64,000 nucleotides of DNA from UBA1801 sp035353395. Lineage in GTDB: Bacteria > Acidobacteriota > Holophagae > Holophagales > Holophagaceae. Position numbers and translations under genes: made by a program. The stretch covers positions 25,222 to 89,221 of the forward strand of contig DAOPZL010000005.1 of the NCBI GenBank assembly GCA_035353395.1, in the 5' to 3' direction. Below the pieces are notes generated by a model. The model was not told the origin of the DNA and did no database searches. It was given only the letters and a program-made list of their open reading frames with translations. Below are positions 7,975 through 16,826 of this stretch, one piece after another (within the stretch, counting starts at the first letter, position 1; each line of letters opens with the position of its first letter).

Positions 7975-9444
7975 ATGATCATCACCCGCATCTACGAGTG
8001 GGCGCGCCGGACTCCGGCGCACGCGGCGATCGTCTGGAACGGCACCACGGTGACCTACGCGAGGTACGCCCAGGGCATCGAGGCGGTCCGGACCACCCTG
8101 TCCAAGGCCGGCCTGCGTCCCGGCAGCACCGCCGTCGTCATCATCCGGAGCCTGCTCGACGGCTGGACCGCCGTCACGGCCCTGCACGCGCTGGGCGTGG
8201 ACACGGTGGCGGTCAACTCGATCGAGGACGCGCAGGCGCTGGGCCTGCCGGACGTATCCGGCATCGTCATCGACCAGGATGCGCTCCAGCGGAACATGGT
8301 GAAGGACAGTCCATGGCCCGGCGCTAGGGTGATCATGATGCCGATGGACCTCTATGCGAACATCCCGCCGGGAGCCCTTCCCGGGCCTCCGCCGGAAGGG
8401 GGTCCCCAGGGAGGCCACATCCTCTACACCTCGGGCACCACAGGCACCTACAAGAAGCTCTCCCTGGACGGAAAGGACGAGGACGCCTTCTGCGCGCAGC
8501 GGGCCGCCTGGGAGGCCATGACGCCCGACACGATCTGGTACATCGCCTACCTGGGCATGTGGACGGCCATCGGCTTCAAGTTCCCGCCGGCCGTCTGGCA
8601 CGCGGGCGGGTGCGTCGTGTTCGAGCAGCGCCGCGACTGGGCGGAGCTGTTCTTCCGGCAGCGCGTCACCCACGCCATGCTGATCCCCCACATGGTGGAC
8701 CGCCTGCTCGAGTGCCGCGAGAACCTCTCGCCGGAGCCCGCCTTCGGCCACTGGAGCCTCGTCGTGGCGGGAGGGTTCCTGCCGGCCACGTCGGCCCGGG
8801 CGGTGCTGGCGCGCCTGACCGACCACCTGGACATCACCTACGGGACCACCGAACTCTGCGGCCGGATCATGGACACCCGGGTCTCGGCGGTGGAGGACAT
8901 GCACTGGCTGCGCCCCTGCAACGGCCGGATCCTGGAGATCGTCGACGAGGACGGCCATGCCTGTCCGATCGGCACGGAGGGCCGCCTGAGGGTGCGCCTC
9001 ACGCCGCTGGACTGCGACCACTATCTGGACGATCCGCAGGCGACCGCCCGGATGTTCCGGGACGGCTGCTTCTACCCTGGCGACATGGCGGTGAGGCGGG
9101 AGGACGGAGGGATCCGGGTCCTGGGCCGGAGCACCGACGTGCTGAACTTCCGCGGCAAGAAGCTCGCCGCCGCACCGCTCGAGCTGAGCCTCCAGGAGAA
9201 GCTGGGAGCCAGGGCCGTCTGCCTGTTCTCGGGCCTCGACGCGGCCGGCCAGAACGAGATCACGATCGCGATGGAGTCCGACCGCTCGTTCACGCAGAGC
9301 GAGATGGAGCGCCTGGAAGCTGAACTCCGGGACTACGGCCAGGTCCGCTTCGCCGCCCTCGAGGAATTCCCCGTGACCACCACCGGGAACCGGAAGGTCA
9401 ACCGGGTCGCGTTGCGCAAGCTCCTGTATCCCGGCCAGGCCTGA
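7975..9444 (+). CDS. AMP-binding acyl/aryl-CoA ligase-like enzyme (ANL superfamily)
   Basis: A 489-residue adenylate-forming enzyme that would activate a carboxylate with ATP, probably to an acyl-CoA or for carrier-protein loading. ANL core motifs appear in order: YTSGTTGTYKKL (A3, with Tyr in place of the usual Pro), YGTTE (A5), YPGDMA (A7), GRSTDVLNFRGKKL (A8) and TTTGNRKVNR (A10 with the catalytic Lys). The family's N-terminus is short. It stands alone on the plus strand, 32 bases upstream of yjbQ. The substrate cannot be told from the sequence. Confidence 0.8.
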   Translation: MIITRIYEWARRTPAHAAIVWNGTTVTYARYAQGIEAVRTTLSKAGLRPGSTAVVIIRSLLDGWTAVTALHALGVDTVAVNSIEDAQALGLPDVSGIVIDQDALQRNMVKDSPWPGARVIMMPMDLYANIPPGALPGPPPEGGPQGGHILYTSGTTGTYKKLSLDGKDEDAFCAQRAAWEAMTPDTIWYIAYLGMWTAIGFKFPPAVWHAGGCVVFEQRRDWAELFFRQRVTHAMLIPHMVDRLLECRENLSPEPAFGHWSLVVAGGFLPATSARAVLARLTDHLDITYGTTELCGRIMDTRVSAVEDMHWLRPCNGRILEIVDEDGHACPIGTEGRLRVRLTPLDCDHYLDDPQATARMFRDGCFYPGDMAVRREDGGIRVLGRSTDVLNFRGKKLAAAPLELSLQEKLGARAVCLFSGLDAAGQNEITIAMESDRSFTQSEMERLEAELRDYGQVRFAALEEFPVTTTGNRKVNRVALRKLLYPGQA

Positions 9445-9475
9445 ACCCTTCCCCGACCGCTGGAGGCCGACCGCC

Positions 9476-9910
9476 GTGAAATCCCACCGCAGGACCTTGA
9501 CCCTCCATCTCCAGGACCGGACAGGCTTCGTCAACATCACCCGGGAGGTCCAGCAGGCCGTCGCCGAGAGCGCCGTGCGCGAGGGACTCTGCCTGGTGAA
9601 CGCGATGCACATCACGGCCTCGGTCTTCATCAACGACGACGAGCCGGGGCTCCACCATGACTACACGCGCTGGCTGGAGTCCCTTGCGCCCTTCAACCCT
9701 GGATGCGACCCCGCCCGCGGTGGGTACCTGCACAACCGTTCCGGAGAAGACAACGGGGATGCCCACCACAAGCGCCAGATCATGGGGCGGGAGGTCGTGG
9801 TCGCCATCACCGGCGGGAAGCTCGACTTCGGACCGTGGGAACAGATCTTCTACGGCGAGTTCGACGGCCGGCGCGACAAGCGCGTCCTGATCAAGATCAT
9901 CGGCGAGTGA
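9476..9910 (+). CDS. yjbQ: YjbQ-family protein (UPF0047)
   Basis: 144 residues, the normal length for the family. The conserved core is present: NAMHITASVFINDDEPGL, a GGYLHNRSGEDNGDAHHKRQIMG stretch with the clustered His/Asp/Asn residues, and the FGPWEQIFYGEFDG C-terminus. YjbQ proteins are small cytoplasmic enzymes; secondary thiamine-phosphate synthase activity has been described for E. coli YjbQ, though the main role is unsettled. It may be co-transcribed with the upstream ligase (32-base gap), without an obvious metabolic link. The start codon appears to be GTG at 9476. Confidence 0.88.
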   Translation: MKSHRRTLTLHLQDRTGFVNITREVQQAVAESAVREGLCLVNAMHITASVFINDDEPGLHHDYTRWLESLAPFNPGCDPARGGYLHNRSGEDNGDAHHKRQIMGREVVVAITGGKLDFGPWEQIFYGEFDGRRDKRVLIKIIGE

Positions 9911-9995
9911 GGCGGTTCCGGAAGGTCAATTCCGCTGACAAAATTCGTGAACCTCCTCAGAATGGGGGGCGAAATCTCCCACTCGAGGAAAAGCC

Positions 9996-10526
9996 ATGCG
10001 CCCCATCCTCCTCATCCCCGGCTACCAGGGCTCGGGCCCAGGCCATTGGCAGAGCTTCTGGGAGTCCAACCTGCACGACGCCAAGCGGGTCGAGATGCCC
10101 AACTGGGACTTCCCTCACCGGGCGGACTGGGTGGAAGCCCTGGACTCCGCGATCCGGGAGGCCGGCCAGTTCACGCCCCCCCTCCTGGTGGCCCACTCCC
10201 TGGGATGCCTCGCGGTCGTCCACTGGGCCCGCTTCAACCTGCACCCCATCCAGGGCGCGCTGCTGGTCGCCCCGGTGGACGTGGAACGCGCCGGCACCCT
10301 GGCCGTCCTGGAGGATTTCGCGCCCATCCCCCTCTTCGGCCTGCCCTTCCCGAGCCACGTGGTGGCATCCAGCAACGATCCGTACACCTCCCTCGAACGC
10401 TCCCGGGCCTTCGCGGAAGCATGGAACAGCCGCTTCACGGATCTCGGGCCCTGCGGGCACATCAATACCGCTTCCGGCCATGGGGAATGGCCCCGCGGGG
10501 AGGCCTTGCTGAAGGACCTGATGTAG
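9996..10526 (+). CDS. RBBP9/YdeN-type alpha/beta hydrolase
   Basis: A 176-residue small serine hydrolase. The nucleophile elbow AHSLGC, the acid in SNDPY and the His in GHINTASGHGEWP match the RBBP9/YdeN family's GxSxG-Asp-His order and length. There is no signal peptide, so it is cytoplasmic. Physiological substrates of this family are mostly unknown. It is preceded by a weakly purine-rich stretch and stands alone between yjbQ and a putative exported protein. Confidence 0.8.
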   Translation: MRPILLIPGYQGSGPGHWQSFWESNLHDAKRVEMPNWDFPHRADWVEALDSAIREAGQFTPPLLVAHSLGCLAVVHWARFNLHPIQGALLVAPVDVERAGTLAVLEDFAPIPLFGLPFPSHVVASSNDPYTSLERSRAFAEAWNSRFTDLGPCGHINTASGHGEWPRGEALLKDLM

Positions 10527-10622
10527 CGCGGCCGCGGGCTTCGCCACGCTGGCGCGCAGCCATTTTGAAAGCAGCCTCCAATGCTTTCAGGGTATTCTGG
10601 GATTTTCATCCAGGAGATGCCC

Positions 10623-11606
10623 GTGCTGCCCGTTGTCCTGGCCCCCGCCGCCCTCGTCGTCCTCGCCCCGCCTTCCGCCGTGCAAGGTCCCGCGATCCAC
10701 GGCCTGGTCGTGAACCAGGCCGGCAAGCCCCTCCCCGCCACCCTCGGCCTCGTTCCCATGTCCCAGAGGGAGGAGCTCTTTCCGTCGAAGACCGTGGAGA
10801 ACCGGACGGCCAGGACCCGGAAGGCGGGCCCCGGCTTCGAACTGCGGGCGCCGGCCCCGGGCCTCTATCTCCTGGACGTGAGGGGCCGCGGCTGCCGCCC
10901 CTTCCAGGTGCCCGTCCTCCTGGGCGAGGAAGGCCTCCAGGACCTGCGGCTCGCGCCGGTGCCCGTCAAGCTGAAGGGCGAGGCCCAGACCCTCAGCCCG
11001 GACGCCAGGCTGGCGGCGCTGGCCGGCCTGTACGCGGCCCAGAGGGACCGCGAGTCGAACTACCAGAAGGCGATCAAGGCCCGCCTGGCGGACAAGGGCG
11101 GAAATCCGGGCAAGGGCTCGCCCCTGGACTGGACGGCGGACCTGGACGCCTTGGCCAAGGAGGTGAAGGACGGCGCGGAGCCGGAGCTCCAGGCCCTGGC
11201 GGCCGCCTGCTACCTGGAACTCTGCACGATGATGGCGGAGGGGGATCCCGCGACCATCGGCGCGGCGCTGGACCTGCTGCCCGCCACGAGCCCGTGGTGG
11301 GCCCTCAGTCCGCGCAGCGCCCGGGGGGCCTTCACGGCCGCCGACCGGACCGGCGAGTGGGGCGCCTTCGTCGAGACCCTGTCGAAGGACAATCCGGACA
11401 GGGAGGTGCGTGCCTACGGCATCTACTCCCAGGCGGCCTCCGCCTACCGCAAGGGTGACCGGGAGAAGTTCGGCACCCTGTCCAGGATCCTGGCCAACGA
11501 CTACAAGGGCACCAAGTATGCCAGGAGCGCGAAGGTCCTCGATCCTGCCAGGATGCCGCCTCCCACCGCAGCGTCCGCGGAAGAGGTGCCCCCGGCCCAG
11601 CCCTGA
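10623..11606 (+). CDS. Predicted exported protein with N-terminal beta domain and helical repeats
   Basis: About 327 residues from a GTG at 10623 chosen because AGGAG ends six bases upstream; ATG 10617 abuts the same AGGAG and is less likely. A hydrophobic Ala/Val/Leu leader (about 22 residues) ends near SAVQG and suggests a signal peptide. Residues about 25-110 resemble a carboxypeptidase-regulatory-like beta-sandwich. The rest is Ala-rich and helical, like TPR-type repeats, ending in a Pro/Ala tail. I do not recognise a defined family. It is probably periplasmic or surface-associated. It converges on thpR. Confidence 0.6.
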   Translation: MLPVVLAPAALVVLAPPSAVQGPAIHGLVVNQAGKPLPATLGLVPMSQREELFPSKTVENRTARTRKAGPGFELRAPAPGLYLLDVRGRGCRPFQVPVLLGEEGLQDLRLAPVPVKLKGEAQTLSPDARLAALAGLYAAQRDRESNYQKAIKARLADKGGNPGKGSPLDWTADLDALAKEVKDGAEPELQALAAACYLELCTMMAEGDPATIGAALDLLPATSPWWALSPRSARGAFTAADRTGEWGAFVETLSKDNPDREVRAYGIYSQAASAYRKGDREKFGTLSRILANDYKGTKYARSAKVLDPARMPPPTAASAEEVPPAQP

Positions 11607-11609
11607 CGG

Positions 11610-12161
11610 TCATCCGGCATCGTTTCCAGCCAGCGGGGCCGTTCCCAGCGGAACATGGCGGACGCCGCCCGCCGACGGGACGCTCTGGAAAAGCGTCACT
11701 TCCTGGACCAGGAACGCCATGGGCGCGGGAGGCTCTCCGAAACGCCCCACCTCCTGGGGCGTCCGGAAGCGGGCGAGGGTGAGATGGGCCTGGAAGGGCT
11801 TCTCGTCGAAAGCGACGCCGGCTTCCCGGAGTTCCCGCCGCAGGTCGCCGGCCAGGGCCATGAGCGAAGGCTGCGCGTCCAGCCCCAGCCACAACACCCG
11901 CGCCGAGCGTTCCCTGGGGAATCCGCCCAGGAGGGAGGTCCTCAGCGCGAACCGGGCGTGCCCCGCCGCCGCCGAGGCCGCCGCCCGCATCAAGACGGGG
12001 AGCCGGGAGGCCTCCTGCTCCCCCAGGAACGCCAAGGTCAGATGCAGGTTCCGGGGGTCCGGCCACGAGGCGGGCGCCGCCGCCTTCCTGGCCCGGAGCT
12101 GGAAGGCGGCCAGTTCGGCCTTGAGGGGCTCGGGCAGGGACAGGGCGTAGAAGAGCCTCAT
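11610..12161 (-). CDS. thpR: RNA 2',3'-cyclic phosphodiesterase
   Basis: A 183-residue 2H-phosphoesterase. Two HxTx motifs are present, both reading HLTL (in RNLHLTLAFLGE and FQAHLTLARF), which form the active site that opens 2',3'-cyclic phosphates on RNA ends. The length is usual for LigT/ThpR. It lies ten bases downstream of ribF on the same strand and is probably co-transcribed with it. The native RNA substrate of bacterial ThpR is not settled. Confidence 0.88.
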   Translation of the reverse strand: MRLFYALSLPEPLKAELAAFQLRARKAAAPASWPDPRNLHLTLAFLGEQEASRLPVLMRAAASAAAGHARFALRTSLLGGFPRERSARVLWLGLDAQPSLMALAGDLRRELREAGVAFDEKPFQAHLTLARFRTPQEVGRFGEPPAPMAFLVQEVTLFQSVPSAGGVRHVPLGTAPLAGNDAG

Positions 12162-12171
12162 GGTCCGTCCG

Positions 12172-13122
12172 CTACTCCCGCGGGCGCTGACCGGCCTGGT
12201 CCTCCCACCAGGCCTTGCCCCGGCACACGTCCTCCGTGATCTGGGCACGGAGGGCGTCGATGCCGTCGAACCGCCGCTCGGGCCGCAGCCTGTGCAGGAA
12301 TCCCACTTCGAGGTGGGCACCGTAGAGGTCGCCCTCGAAATCCGGGATGAAGGTCTCCACCGTCAGCTTCAGGCCTTCGAACGTCGGCTTGTCCCCGACG
12401 TTGGTGACGCCCAGCCTCTCTCCCTGGATATGGCTACCCCGGACGGAAGTGACGTAGACCCCGTTGGCCGGGAGCTGTTCCTGTTCCCACGCCAGGTTGG
12501 CCGTGGGGAATCCCAGGTGGCGCCCCCGCCGGTCGCCCTCCACGACGACGCCCGACAGCGCATAGGGATGGCCCAGCAGCGCCTCGACCTCCTCGGCAGC
12601 CCCCTGGTCCAGGGCCTCTCGGATGCGGGTCGACGAGAGGGAGCCGCCGTCGGCGGCCCTCAGGGCGTGGCCGTGGATCTCGCAGCCCGTGCCCGCGCCC
12701 CAGGCCCGGAGGGTCGCCAGGTCGCCCCTCCGCCCGTTGCCGAACCTGAAGGCCGTGCCGACATGGAGTTCCAGCGGAGCCAGGGCGCGGTACAGCCCCG
12801 AGAGGAAGGCGTCCGGCGAAAGTTCCGAAAAGGGACGGCTGAAGGGGATGACCCATGCCAGGTCCATGCCCGTCCTCTCGAAGGCCGCCAGCCGCTGGGC
12901 CAGGGTCATCAGGAGCTTGGGCCTGTGCTGCGGCGCCACCACTACGGAGGGATGCGGGTCGAAGGTCACCACGGCCGCCCGGACACCCCGGGCCCTGGCC
13001 CTGGCTCCCGCGTCCTCGAGCAGGGCCTTGTGGCCCACGTGGACGCCGTCGAAGATCCCGAGCGTCACGACGCTTGGACCGAGACTCGGAGCCGTTTCCA
13101 AGGTGTGACGCCAGACTTGCAT
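12172..13122 (-). CDS. ribF: Bifunctional riboflavin kinase / FAD synthetase
   Basis: A 316-residue fused enzyme converting riboflavin to FMN and FMN to FAD. The N-terminal nucleotidyltransferase shows GIFDGVHVGH and TFDPHP. The SSTRIREAL motif precedes the C-terminal flavokinase domain with GRHLGFPTANL and GVY..V. The start at ATG 13122 has a GGAGGG seven bases upstream. Total length matches the family. It is divergent from rsmE across a 135-base intergenic region, and thpR follows. Confidence 0.94.
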   Translation of the reverse strand: MQVWRHTLETAPSLGPSVVTLGIFDGVHVGHKALLEDAGARARARGVRAAVVTFDPHPSVVVAPQHRPKLLMTLAQRLAAFERTGMDLAWVIPFSRPFSELSPDAFLSGLYRALAPLELHVGTAFRFGNGRRGDLATLRAWGAGTGCEIHGHALRAADGGSLSSTRIREALDQGAAEEVEALLGHPYALSGVVVEGDRRGRHLGFPTANLAWEQEQLPANGVYVTSVRGSHIQGERLGVTNVGDKPTFEGLKLTVETFIPDFEGDLYGAHLEVGFLHRLRPERRFDGIDALRAQITEDVCRGKAWWEDQAGQRPRE

Positions 13123-13257
13123 CCCTTGCCCTCCATCCAGGAATCGCCGCGAACCTCCGGTGCCGTCCGGATGCGTCCTGGCGTGTTCCCGTGCCGGTTC
13201 CCCGCGCACAGGACCAAGCCATTTTGCCATGGCGGCCGGACAAGCCAAACTGGACCC

Positions 13258-13974
13258 ATGAGCTTGCCACGTTTCTTCGTCCCGGACATGACGGACCTTC
13301 GGGAGGGCGCCTTGGTGCCCCTGGACCCGGCCCAGGCGCGCCACGTGGGCGTGCTCCGCCTGAAACCGGGCGATCCGCTGGAGGTGGTCCTGGCCTCCGG
13401 GACCTGGCGCGCGGACCTGGCGGAGACCGGCCGGCACCGCGCCGCGGCCCGTCTCGTGGCGCTCATCCAGGAGGACCGCGAGGCGCCGGTCCCCCTCGAG
13501 GCCTGGATCCCCGTCACGGCCCAGCTGAGCCTGGTGGACGAGATGATCCCGCCCCTGGTGGAGCTGGGGGCCTCCCTCCTGCAGCCGGTGGTCTTCGAGC
13601 GCAGCGCCTACGACGCCCGGAAGGTCCTTCCCAGGGTCGAGCGATGGCAGCGCCTCGCCGCCGCCGCCTGCGAGCAGAGCCACCGCACGCGGATCCCCTC
13701 CCTGGGCGGCCCGCTTCCCTTCGAGGCCCTGCTGTCCGTGGACCTCCCGCAGAAATGGGTGGCCTACGAAAGGCGAACGGACCACCGCAACCCGAACCTG
13801 CGCCGCGAGGGCGTCGCCTTCACCAGCGGCCCCGAGGGGGGCGTCACGGATGGCGAATTCGACGCGCTCAGGGCCTCGGGGTGGATCCCCGTCAGCCTCG
13901 GCCTGGGCATCCTGCGCGCCGTCACCGCCCCGGTGGCGCTCCTGGGCGCCATCCAGCACGAGCTGAACAAGTGA
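13258..13974 (+). CDS. rsmE: 16S rRNA m3U1498 methyltransferase
   Basis: A 238-residue SPOUT methyltransferase that methylates U1498 of 16S rRNA using SAM. The N-terminal PUA-like part has ARHVGVLRLKPGD. The trefoil-knot SAM site has TSGPEGGVTDGEF and VSLGLGILRAVTA, the knot signature, although ILR is followed by AVTA rather than the usual ETA. The AACEQSHRTRIP segment is typical of the family. Translation starts at ATG 13258. Confidence 0.92.
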   Translation: MSLPRFFVPDMTDLREGALVPLDPAQARHVGVLRLKPGDPLEVVLASGTWRADLAETGRHRAAARLVALIQEDREAPVPLEAWIPVTAQLSLVDEMIPPLVELGASLLQPVVFERSAYDARKVLPRVERWQRLAAAACEQSHRTRIPSLGGPLPFEALLSVDLPQKWVAYERRTDHRNPNLRREGVAFTSGPEGGVTDGEFDALRASGWIPVSLGLGILRAVTAPVALLGAIQHELNK

Positions 13975-14069
13975 ATCGCGGCCCCGGGAACGCGCCTTCC
14001 ATCATTCTCCCGCGAGGAAATCGCGGGATGTGATACCCGGTCCGGCCACTTTTCCTGCACACTGAAGGC

Positions 14070-14993
14070 ATGTCGCCGGACTGTTACGACCTACCCACCT
14101 CCTTCGTGGACACACCCGAGAAACTCGCAGAAGCGATGGTCCACTGGTTCCAGGCCAACATCCTCGCGGTGGACATCGAGTGCAGCCTGACGGGGGTGCA
14201 CTACTGCGTCATGGCGCTGCTGCAGATCGCCACCCACGACCACGCCTGGCTGGTGGACCCCATCGCCCTCGACGGCCTGATGAGGCCCGCCCTGAGGGCC
14301 CTGGCCGAGGTGCCCTGGATCGTCCACGACGTCTCCGGCGACGGCATCGTCTTCAAGCGTCTCTACGACGTGGTGCCGTGTTCCGTGCTGGACACCATGA
14401 TGCTCTCCCGGGCCCTGGGCTATCCGCAGCCGGGACTCAAGACCATGTCCCGCCTCAAGCTGGGCATCGACATCCCCAAGGAGGAACAGGACTCCAACTG
14501 GATGCTGCGCCCCCTGCGCCAGAGCCAGATCAGCTACGCGGCCCGGGACGCGACCCTGCTCCTGCCCCTGCTCCGGGCCCTGGCCCGGGAGGCGGAGGTC
14601 AAGCGGACGGACCCCGAGGCGGGCCCCCGGCTGGCCAACCTCCCCCTGGAGATGCGCCAGATGATGCACCGCATCCGTCACTACCGGAAGCCGGAGCGCA
14701 ATCTTCTCTTGGACAAGGTGAAGGGCCTCGGCCTGGGAAGCCGGGCGGAGGAGAAGGCCAGGAAACTCCTCGACCTCCGCGTCCAGTGGGGCAACGAGGG
14801 GGATGTCGCGGCGGTGATGGAACTGGGGAACCGGTGGATCCTGGGCCGGATCGAGCATCCCCCCCGTTCCAGGGAGGCCCTGGAGCGGTGCATCCCCAAT
14901 CCGCGCTTCCGCAGGAAAAGACTGGATGCCCTCTGGGAGGTCCTGGGCGACGAGGCCGGGGAATCCGAGCGCATCCGCGTCTACGGGAATTAA
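14070..14993 (+). CDS. RNase D-like 3'-5' exonuclease
   Basis: A 307-residue DEDD-family exonuclease. ExoI is DIEC (Asp-x-Glu), ExoII is within WIVHDVSGD, and ExoIII is YAARDA with Tyr-x3-Asp, i.e. the DEDDy type used by RNase D on RNA 3' ends. A C-terminal HRDC-like helical part with about 100 residues follows, giving one such domain rather than the two of E. coli Rnd. It lies 53 bases upstream of the fliW fusion, without overlap. Confidence 0.85.
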   Translation: MSPDCYDLPTSFVDTPEKLAEAMVHWFQANILAVDIECSLTGVHYCVMALLQIATHDHAWLVDPIALDGLMRPALRALAEVPWIVHDVSGDGIVFKRLYDVVPCSVLDTMMLSRALGYPQPGLKTMSRLKLGIDIPKEEQDSNWMLRPLRQSQISYAARDATLLLPLLRALAREAEVKRTDPEAGPRLANLPLEMRQMMHRIRHYRKPERNLLLDKVKGLGLGSRAEEKARKLLDLRVQWGNEGDVAAVMELGNRWILGRIEHPPRSREALERCIPNPRFRRKRLDALWEVLGDEAGESERIRVYGN

Positions 14994-15046
14994 CGCAACC
15001 CGGTTCCGGGCCGATCCATTGATTACGAGTCCATCAGGAGCCGAAC

Positions 15047-15835
15047 ATGTCCCAGGACGAAGTCATTCTCTCCTTTCCCGCCGGCCTGGTCGGATTCGAG
15101 CAGGTGAAGGAGTTCCGGCTTTTCGAACCGAAAGGCGGCTACCCGCTCAAGTTCCTCCAGGCGGTCGACCGGCCCGAGCTGTCGTTCGCATGCATGGACG
15201 CCGGGGCCATCAAGATGGACTACGAGGTCCCCCTGGACGAGGCCGACGCGGCCTTCCTGGCGCTGGAGAAACCCGAGGACGCCATGGTCCTGACGATCCT
15301 GGTGGTCCCGGAGGATCCTCGCCTCATGACCGCCAATCTCGCGGGTCCCCTGGTGGTCAACATCCGCACCTTGAAGGGGCGGCAGGTGGTCCTGGACTCC
15401 CGGGAATACCCCCTGCACTACCCGGTGCTCCACAACGACGAGGACGTGATCATCTCCTTCCCCTCCGGCCTGATCGGATTCTCCGAACTCCACTCCTTCC
15501 GCCTGTTCGAGCCCGCCGGGGGCTACCCCCTCAAGTTCCTCCAGGCCGTCGAGGACGAGTCGATCTCCTTCACGTGCATGGATGTGGCCGCCATCAAGAT
15601 GGACTACGAGTTCGCCCTCAAGGAGGAGGAGGCCAAGGCGCTCGCCCTCGAGAAGCCCGAGGACGCCATGGTGCTGGCGCTGGTGGTCATTCCCGAGGAT
15701 CCGCACAGGATGACCGCCAACCTGGCCGGGCCCGTGGTGATCAACGTGAAGACCCGGGAAGGACGCCAGGTCGTCCTGAACACGGAAACCTATCCGCTGA
15801 AGTACCCCATCCTCTCCGATCCATCATCCAAGTGA
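15047..15835 (+). CDS. fliW: Tandem-fused double FliW flagellar assembly factor
   Basis: 262 residues, twice the usual FliW length. Residues about 6-128 and 134-258 are two full FliW domains. Each contains SFPxGLxGF, FRLFEPxGGYPLKFLQAV, CMDxxAIKMDYE, LEKPEDAMVL, MTANLAGP and GRQVVL. FliW binds CsrA and releases it when flagellin binds, coupling hook completion to flagellin translation. csrA follows 31 bases downstream, so the partnership is conserved here. The copies are clearly similar but not identical. The start follows AGGAG (AGGAGCCGAAC then ATG). Confidence 0.92.
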   Translation: MSQDEVILSFPAGLVGFEQVKEFRLFEPKGGYPLKFLQAVDRPELSFACMDAGAIKMDYEVPLDEADAAFLALEKPEDAMVLTILVVPEDPRLMTANLAGPLVVNIRTLKGRQVVLDSREYPLHYPVLHNDEDVIISFPSGLIGFSELHSFRLFEPAGGYPLKFLQAVEDESISFTCMDVAAIKMDYEFALKEEEAKALALEKPEDAMVLALVVIPEDPHRMTANLAGPVVINVKTREGRQVVLNTETYPLKYPILSDPSSK

Positions 15836-15866
15836 CCGGGGCGGATACTCGAAAGGACCCTGAAGG

Positions 15867-16127
15867 ATGCTCGTCATCACGCGGAAGATAGACCAGTCGA
15901 TCATCATTGACGGCCGCATCGAGGTCGTGGTCACCGGCATCACCAAGGACGGGGTCAGGCTCGGCATCTCCGCCCCCAGGGACGTCCAGATCCACCGGCG
16001 GGAGGTCTTCGAGGACATCGCGGAAGCCAACCGGGCGGCCAGCGCCAAATCCCAGCCCGTGGTCCAGGATGCCGCCGCCCTGCTCCGCTCCAGGATCCCT
16101 AAAGTCCGGACGGTGAAAAACCGATAA
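15867..16127 (+). CDS. csrA: CsrA translational regulator
   Basis: 86 residues. The N-terminal core MLVITRKIDQSIIIDG, GVRLGISAP and IHRREVFEDI carries the RNA-binding strands 1 and 5 and the Arg at about position 44. CsrA dimers bind GGA-containing leaders, repressing or stabilising mRNAs for motility and carbon storage. The tail of about 25 residues past the core is longer than in E. coli and basic at the very end. It is preceded by AAGGATG-rich leader sequence and the FliW fusion gene. Confidence 0.93.
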   Translation: MLVITRKIDQSIIIDGRIEVVVTGITKDGVRLGISAPRDVQIHRREVFEDIAEANRAASAKSQPVVQDAAALLRSRIPKVRTVKNR

Positions 16128-16145
16128 GCCGCTATCGGAGCTTCC

Positions 16146-16325
16146 ATGGACCTATCGGGCATCGCATCTTCCGTGACCGCCGCCCAGGCCGCCTCCACCC
16201 AGGGGACGGCGGGCATGCTGGTCATGCGGAAAGTCGTGGACGAACAGGCGAGCGAAGGAGCGAGGCTGCTCAAGCTGATGGAGCAGAGCGCCGGCCTGGG
16301 CCAGAACCTGGATACCACCGCCTGA
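16146..16325 (+). CDS. YjfB-like putative motility peptide
   Basis: A 59-residue ORF, 18 bases after csrA. It begins MDLSGIASSVTAAQ and continues with TQGTAGMLVMRKVVDEQ and LLKLMEQSAG. This matches the YjfB family of short putative motility proteins in composition, length and the amphipathic-helix pattern. Members commonly lie in flagellar or csrA neighbourhoods. Their function is unproven. It is probably in the fliW-csrA transcript. Confidence 0.75.
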   Translation: MDLSGIASSVTAAQAASTQGTAGMLVMRKVVDEQASEGARLLKLMEQSAGLGQNLDTTA

Positions 16326-16544
16326 TCCGGCCGATCTCCGGTCCACCCGGGCATTGACGGGACGTCGGCGACGTCCGATCATCTTTCCTGTCGGGCAGCG
16401 GGATTCATTCCGTTGCCGGTCTGTCCAAATATCATTCCCGACCGCGAAGCTTCAACGACCTGAGCGGAAGGACGCGCGCATGCACTGCATCTCCGTCCGG
16501 CTGTACCCCAGGTCCCGCGGATCGGCCCGAACCGGGAGGTGAGC

Positions 16545-16826
16545 ATGCAGAAGCGCCTGGGTGTCGTCGGCATCGTCGTGGAGAACCTCTCCGCGGCGAA
16601 CGAGATCAACGCCATCCTCCACGAATCGTCAGGGATCATCATCGGGCGCATGGGCATCCCATACAGGGAGCGCGGACTCTCCGTGCTTTCGCTCATCGTC
16701 GACGGCACGACCGACGAGATCAGCGCCCTGACCGGCCGGCTGGGCCGGGTCCCCAACACGCTCGTCAAGACCGCCCTGACCCGGGACCTCCACGCGGTCC
16801 CCGACCAGGCCGGCAAGGAGGCATGA
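16545..16826 (+). CDS. TM1266-family iron-only hydrogenase system regulator
   Basis: A 93-residue ACT-like protein from ATG 16545, placed five bases after a strong GGAGG. It begins KRLGVVGIVVENLSAANEIN and has LSVLSLIVDGTTDEI and a LGRVPNTLVKTAL end, the pattern of the small TM1266 family often encoded beside HydG or HydE maturases. It is translationally coupled to hydG by a four-base overlap. The family's molecular function has not been established to my knowledge; a ligand-sensing role is inferred from the ACT-like fold. About 220 bases upstream (16326-16544) hold no gene I can support. Confidence 0.75.
   Translation: MQKRLGVVGIVVENLSAANEINAILHESSGIIIGRMGIPYRERGLSVLSLIVDGTTDEISALTGRLGRVPNTLVKTALTRDLHAVPDQAGKEA

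Noticed and set aside
7864..9633. 589-codon ORF opposite the AMP-binding enzyme
   Set aside because: Shadow ORF; the plus strand encodes all ANL motifs.
15047..15835. Assembly duplication as the cause of the double FliW
   Set aside because: The two halves differ at many residues and codons, unlike the identical copies at the scaffold gap.
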